From: Mycolicibacterium austroafricanum
GTDB lineage: Bacteria; Actinomycetota; Actinomycetes; Mycobacteriales; Mycobacteriaceae
Assembly: GCF_902705885.1 (NCBI RefSeq)
Contig: NZ_CACSIP010000028.1
Coordinates: 1-64,000 of the forward strand
Direction: 5' to 3'
Length of the DNA: 64,000 nucleotides
Below are positions 60,733-64,000 of the stretch, in pieces. The translations under genes and the position numbers were made by a program. The notes beneath the pieces were generated by a model. That model worked only from the letters and a program-made list of their open reading frames with translations, did no database searches and had not been told where the DNA came from. Each line of letters begins with the position of its first letter. Positions within the stretch are counted from its first letter, which is position 1.

Positions 60733-60767
60733 GGGCCACCTCCCGGACAGAGTCCGGAGGGTGGCCC
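60733..60767. terminator. Bidirectional hairpin terminator
   Basis: A long stem pairs GGGCCACC-TC-CCGGAC with GTCCGG-AG-GGTGGCCC (8 + 6 bp with a 2-base mismatch, 3-base loop), followed by a T-rich run GACTTTTCCT on the plus strand. It sits between the convergent Ddn-like and CbiM genes. Confidence 0.75.
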
Positions 60768-60787
60768 GTCGACTTTTCCTCTGATTC

Positions 60788-61465
60788 TCAGGCGGGTGCG
60801 AAGAGACGAGGCTCCAGCCACGCCCCGTCCCTGAACCGGTGCAGTGCCTTCGCGCCGGCCAGCACCGCCAGGTCGGCGAGCGGTTCGAGGATGATCACCG
60901 ACATGTAGGCGATGCCGAATGCGGCCAGGCTGGCGACTGTCTCGGCGCTGAAACCCTCACCGTAGAGCGCCCAGAAGGAGACCCAGGACACGATCCCGGC
61001 TTGGTAGGTCGCCGAAAGCCCCAGAGCCTGGCGATATTTCAAGTCGACGTAGGCGGTCTTGGGCGCGATGGTCCTGCTCGCCACGTACTGCAGTGCGAAC
61101 AACGGCACCAGCAACGTGGTGACGTTCATGCCGAACTGCGGAAGGTCGAAGGGCGCAACCAGCACACCTTGGATCAGTAGCCCCAGAGCAAGCCCGAAGG
61201 CCGCCGGCGCGGCGCCGAACAACAGGAACAGCGTCGATCCCAGGATCAGATGCACCTCGGAGACTCCCACCGGGAAATGCGGGAAGACCTGGAAGAACAC
61301 GAACACCATCGCCGTCGACGCGACGGCGCCGAAAACCAGCGACGCCGAACCACGCTCTTTGACGTGCTTCCATGCCGAGGTCAACGCATAGGCGCCGACA
61401 CCGCCGGCGGTGAGGTAACTCAGGACGATCTTCGACCCTTCGACAACTCCGGGTTCTATGTGCAT
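60788..61465 (-). CDS. cbiM: CbiM/NikM-type cobalt ECF permease component
   Basis: This 225-aa membrane protein starts with MHIEPGVV, the conserved N-terminus of CbiM whose His/amine ligands bind Co2+ or Ni2+, and has about six helices, with VGVSEVHLILGSTLFLLFG containing the conserved His. CbiM imports cobalt; no CbiN, CbiQ or CbiO genes lie next to it. Last gene of the cobalt-type nitrile hydratase operon, so it supplies the enzyme's metal. Confidence 0.85.
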   Translation of the reverse strand: MHIEPGVVEGSKIVLSYLTAGGVGAYALTSAWKHVKERGSASLVFGAVASTAMVFVFFQVFPHFPVGVSEVHLILGSTLFLLFGAAPAAFGLALGLLIQGVLVAPFDLPQFGMNVTTLLVPLFALQYVASRTIAPKTAYVDLKYRQALGLSATYQAGIVSWVSFWALYGEGFSAETVASLAAFGIAYMSVIILEPLADLAVLAGAKALHRFRDGAWLEPRLFAPA

Positions 61466-61490
61466 GGGTGGACCTTTCTGTTCGGGCGAG

Positions 61491-61799
61491 TCAGTGGTGG
61501 TCGTCGGCCACCGCGTGGTCGCCGTCGTCGGTGATCACGGGGGCGGTGAGGATCTCTCGCTGTTGCACGACGTCTTCGAGTGCTGCCACCCAGTGGTCGT
61601 AGTACTCCCATTCGCCACGCACGGCTTCGGGCGTGGCCTCCCAGCCACCGATCGTGTCGATCAGGCTCTGCTGGAATTCGCTCCACTGGTAGTGGCCGAA
61701 CTCCGAGAGGGCCAGTGCCAGTCCGAACGCCCGGCGCTGCCATTCGTGGTCGAACGACGGCGCCGCCTGGTCGGTGGTGCAGGTCTCGTGGAGTGTCAT
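61491..61799 (-). CDS. Nitrile hydratase accessory protein (NHase P14K/NhhG-type)
   Basis: This 102-aa protein has the family pattern FDHEWQRRAFGLALALSEFG and WSEFQQSLIDTIGGWEAT, then YYDHWVAALEDVVQQREILT. Such proteins insert cobalt by exchanging the alpha subunit with a pre-loaded complex. It overlaps the alpha gene by 4 bases. A short acidic/His C-terminal tail (DDGDHAVADDHH) could bind metal. Confidence 0.88.
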   Translation of the reverse strand: MTLHETCTTDQAAPSFDHEWQRRAFGLALALSEFGHYQWSEFQQSLIDTIGGWEATPEAVRGEWEYYDHWVAALEDVVQQREILTAPVITDDGDHAVADDHH

Positions 61800-62416
61800 G
61801 ACTGCTGCCCCGCCAGTGCGACACCGATCATGGATTCGGTGGTGACCAGGTCCATGAGCTGCTCGTCAGTGAAACCCTCTGTACCGGAGGGTCGCTCGGG
61901 GATGACGAACCACCGGGAGTGCCCACTGGAATCCCAGACCTTGATCTCGGTGTCGTCGGCGAGCTCGACGCCCACCTCGGCCAACACAGTTCGCGGTTCG
62001 CGCGCCGCCCGCGAGCGGAACACCGGATCCTTGTACCAGTAGGGCGGCAGACCCAGCACCGGCCATGGGAAGCACGAACACAGCGTGCAGATGATCAGGT
62101 TGTGCACACCCGGCACGTTGGCGACGGCCTGCAGGTGTTCCCCCTCGGCGCCGGCCATGCCGTCAGGCAGTTCCAGTTCCGCTATCGCCGCCGGCGTATC
62201 GACGACGACGCGCGCCGCGAAATCCGGGTCCTGCCAGGCCTTGACGACGATCTTCTTGCCGTTCAGCGGTGTCATCTCCGACTCGAAGTAGGACAGCACC
62301 TTGTCGACGGTCTGGCTGGTGATGATCCCCTTCTCGACCAACAGGTTCTCCAGTGCCGTGACCTTCTCGGCACTCGACTGCTCACGATCGGATGGGTAGG
62401 CGAACTGGTCAGTCAC
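61796..62416 (-). CDS. nthA: Nitrile hydratase alpha subunit (cobalt type)
   Basis: This 206-aa protein carries the metal claw CTLCSC at 110-115 (Cys110, Thr111, Cys113, Ser114, Cys115). Thr at the second position is the cobalt-type sign. The claw Cys residues are normally oxidised to sulfinic/sulfenic acid. The following FPWPVLGLPPYWYK matches the family. It hydrates nitriles to amides together with the beta subunit. GTG 62416 overlaps the beta stop (GTGA). Confidence 0.92.
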   Translation of the reverse strand: MTDQFAYPSDREQSSAEKVTALENLLVEKGIITSQTVDKVLSYFESEMTPLNGKKIVVKAWQDPDFAARVVVDTPAAIAELELPDGMAGAEGEHLQAVANVPGVHNLIICTLCSCFPWPVLGLPPYWYKDPVFRSRAAREPRTVLAEVGVELADDTEIKVWDSSGHSRWFVIPERPSGTEGFTDEQLMDLVTTESMIGVALAGQQS

Positions 62417-63150
62417 TGGTCCTCCTCGACGGGTTGGAGATAGGCCTCGAACAACTCGGCATAAAAACTGTTGGCACCCGGCTCGGCCCGCACGCCCCAG
62501 AGTTCTTCCGGGGTGAACTCCACGATGTAGATCGGCATCGGGTCGCCGATGCCGTCGCCGGTGTGGACGAAGTAGCCGTAGTCGCCTTCGAAGATCCGGG
62601 TCACCGTGCCGACCTTCGTCCGCAGCGCCCCCGGCAGCCGGGTGTGAGCTCCGGCCGGGACATTGGTGATCCGCACCGTCTGCCCGACCGCGAACTTCGG
62701 GTGTGCGACGTCGCGCCGGGGGCTGTCGCCGCGACGCAGGTAGTCGATCACCTGATCGTCGATCGCCGGGACATCGGCCTCGGTCGACGGCAGCGCCGAA
62801 TCGGCTAGCCGCGAAAGGATCTCGTCTTCGGACACATACCCTTTGTCGATGAAGAACTGGGTGATGCCGCCGAGCCACTTCTCGTAGTAGCGAAACTTGA
62901 AGTAGTCGAACGGGTTCATCGCCTCGGCGCCGGTACGCAGGTCCGCCCACGTCCATTCGTCGCGGAACTTGGTCGGCACATCAGCGATCGGATACTCGGG
63001 CAGTGCGGAACCGAGGTGATTGCTCAGCCCCATCATCGCGACGTGGATGCCGAAGATCCGCTTCTCCCACTCTTCGACGAACACCCGCTTCTCGAGGCTC
63101 AGCGGCTGGGGCAGGCCCTCGAGACCACCCAGATAGTGCTGCAGTTTCAT
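62413..63150 (-). CDS. nthB: Nitrile hydratase beta subunit
   Basis: This 245-aa protein begins MKLQHYLGGLEGLP, the conserved beta N-terminus, and has VFVEEWEKRIFGIHVAMMGL and a C-terminal SH3-like barrel (PKFAVGQTVRITNVPAGAHT and RLPGALRTKVGTVTRIFEGD). It forms the alpha-beta dimer interface around the metal site. It overlaps the DUF1097 gene by 4 bases. Encoded order here is beta-alpha, as in many cobalt enzymes. Confidence 0.92.
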   Translation of the reverse strand: MKLQHYLGGLEGLPQPLSLEKRVFVEEWEKRIFGIHVAMMGLSNHLGSALPEYPIADVPTKFRDEWTWADLRTGAEAMNPFDYFKFRYYEKWLGGITQFFIDKGYVSEDEILSRLADSALPSTEADVPAIDDQVIDYLRRGDSPRRDVAHPKFAVGQTVRITNVPAGAHTRLPGALRTKVGTVTRIFEGDYGYFVHTGDGIGDPMPIYIVEFTPEELWGVRAEPGANSFYAELFEAYLQPVEEDQ

Positions 63151-63677
63151 GCCGTCGCACCTTTCGTTTCAGCACCGGCAGCCGGAGCCGTCGGTGTTTT
63201 GGTCATCACTTTGGCCAGGTACTCCGAGACGATGCCGAACGTGGCACCCAGCACGCAGGCGACCGCTGCGACGAGCCCGGGGTGGGAGATGCTCGTCGCG
63301 GTGACCAACTGTCCGGTCCCCGCGACCGTGGACACGGTGGAGGCGAAACCCACCACCACGGCCGGTGTGGTGGCGAGGATGTCGACCCAGGAGGCCTGCA
63401 CCATCACCGCGCTGCCGACTCCCACGGCGACGGCAGTGAGGACGAGGCCGCCACCGAGCAGGTGGGCTGCATACAGACTCCCGCAGGCGATGGCGACGCC
63501 CGCCATATTCGACAGCACTGAGCGCACCCAGCCGGCGGGGCCGCCGCCGACGAAGAAGAAGGAGGCCCAGGCGAGGAACACCACCCAGATCGGGACGGTG
63601 ATCACGGTGGCGGTGAAAGCCACCGCGACCCCGCCGAGCACACCGATGCTCAACGTGAGCGCAGACCGCGAATCCAT
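63147..63677 (-). CDS. DUF1097 family membrane protein
   Basis: This 176-aa protein has four to five transmembrane helices (for example FLAWASFFFVGGGPAGWVRS and SNMAGVAIACGSLYAAHLLG) and matches the DUF1097 pattern. Its function is unknown. As the first gene of the nitrile hydratase operon it might take part in nitrile or amide uptake, or in metal supply (inference). Confidence 0.75.
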   Translation of the reverse strand: MDSRSALTLSIGVLGGVAVAFTATVITVPIWVVFLAWASFFFVGGGPAGWVRSVLSNMAGVAIACGSLYAAHLLGGGLVLTAVAVGVGSAVMVQASWVDILATTPAVVVGFASTVSTVAGTGQLVTATSISHPGLVAAVACVLGATFGIVSEYLAKVMTKTPTAPAAGAETKGATA

Positions 63678-64000
63678 TCAGTTCCACCTTGCGTAGTCGA
63701 CGAGATCGAGACATCGAGACGCTTCGAAAGCGGCCCCGACGCCGGGCTCACCGTCAAGCCCGTGGACAACGTTGATCGCGCCGTGTTTCCAGGCGGTAAC
63801 GCAGGTTTTTCAGTCGACTGCCGACATGGACATCTTTTGCACAGAACAGGACATCCCGGCCATCGGGCCCCGGCCGCCGCGAGCGACCCGACCGCTACGG
63901 ACAGGTCGTGCGCAATTCCGGACATCGGCGCGCGCGGGGTGGCTGTGCTAACCCAGGCTAGTGCAATGCATCTCGGGAGCGACCGCCGGCCACGGCGGGT
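63678..64000. other. Upstream region of the nitrile hydratase operon
   Basis: No convincing gene. A 91-codon minus-strand frame (63650-63925) has no family likeness. The stretch holds three GGACATC copies and a promoter region for the operon. No cobalamin riboswitch consensus was found. The window ends here. Confidence 0.5.
63828..63926. repeat. Three direct GGACATC repeats upstream of the nitrile hydratase operon
   Basis: Copies at 63828-63834, 63849-63855 and 63920-63926 (GATGTCC on the operon strand). The first two starts are 21 bases apart, two helical turns; the third is 71 bases farther. They could be binding sites of an activator or a cobalt-responsive regulator. Confidence 0.4.

Noticed and set aside
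63650..63925. 91-codon minus-strand frame
   Set aside because: No ribosome-binding site or family similarity, overlaps the start of the DUF1097 gene, composition typical of a chance GC-rich frame.
63678..64000. Cobalamin riboswitch upstream of the cobalt nitrile hydratase operon
   Set aside because: No B12-box-like GCCACUG or matching aptamer core was found on either strand.

Overview
The window is high-GC actinobacterial DNA, most like a fast-growing Mycobacterium (Mycolicibacterium). Signs of this are a CtpI-type giant P-type ATPase, a CtpF-type ATPase next to universal stress proteins, an LpqN/LpqT-type lipoprotein, a cutinase, two F420/Ddn-type nitroreductases, many GTG starts, and 1- or 4-base overlaps between operon genes. 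No rRNA, tRNA, IS element or CRISPR array was found. Gene remnants and two small genes broken by a single base are scattered through it.

Layout. 0-6 kb: a PfpI/DJ-1 protein and a ctpI operon whose ATPase lies between two small proteins sharing a hydrophobic EWP module. 6-11.4 kb: a phospholipase D-like enzyme, a MarR-MFS efflux operon, an aminotransferase remnant, a lipoprotein and small genes. 11.4-17.7 kb: a DUF3516 helicase, a Crp-family regulator divergent from a membrane protein/peroxiredoxin pair, and release factor 3. 17.8-20.2 kb: a compact three-gene unit made of an 81-aa peptide with three identical 23-residue repeats, a JmjC (Fe(II)/2-oxoglutarate) oxygenase and a sucrase/ferredoxin-like protein. 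It looks like a peptide-modification (RiPP-like) system and is the most novel item here. 21.5-23.5 kb: a three-gene nitrile hydratase/thiocyanate hydrolase-like locus with a His-rich tail and an unusual metal-site motif. 23.5-33.4 kb: a phosphoesterase, an ECF (HMP/thiamine-type) importer, a K+ channel-like protein, and a USP-CtpF-CBS operon.

33.4-41.4 kb: a divergent sulfide/persulfide detoxification regulon. One arm carries thioredoxin, sulfide:quinone reductase and an MBL-rhodanese; the other carries a membrane rhodanese, a TauE permease, a CstR-like repressor, DUF302 and a second MBL-rhodanese. Four near-identical 16-bp operators lie between the arms and a fifth precedes the repressor gene. 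Sulfide would be oxidised to persulfide by SQR, split or transferred by the MBL-rhodaneses and rhodanese, and sulfite or sulfonate exported by TauE. The repressor has two Cys and lacks the copper-site His, so it is expected to sense persulfide. Two DUF202 membrane proteins follow.

41.4-50 kb: two universal stress proteins (a candidate DosR box precedes the first), a cutinase, a kinase/DUF7065 fusion, a large KatE catalase with a SigF-like promoter, and two coiled-coil stress proteins. 50-57.5 kb: redox and lipid genes (DUF2236 protein, epimerase, NDH-2-like, two thioesterases, ADH, SDR). 57.5-64 kb: an amidase, an enoyl-CoA hydratase, a Ddn-type protein, then on the minus strand a cobalt-type nitrile hydratase operon (DUF1097, beta, alpha, accessory, CbiM cobalt permease). 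Nitrile hydratase plus amidase would form a nitrile to amide to acid pathway, and CbiM would supply the cobalt.
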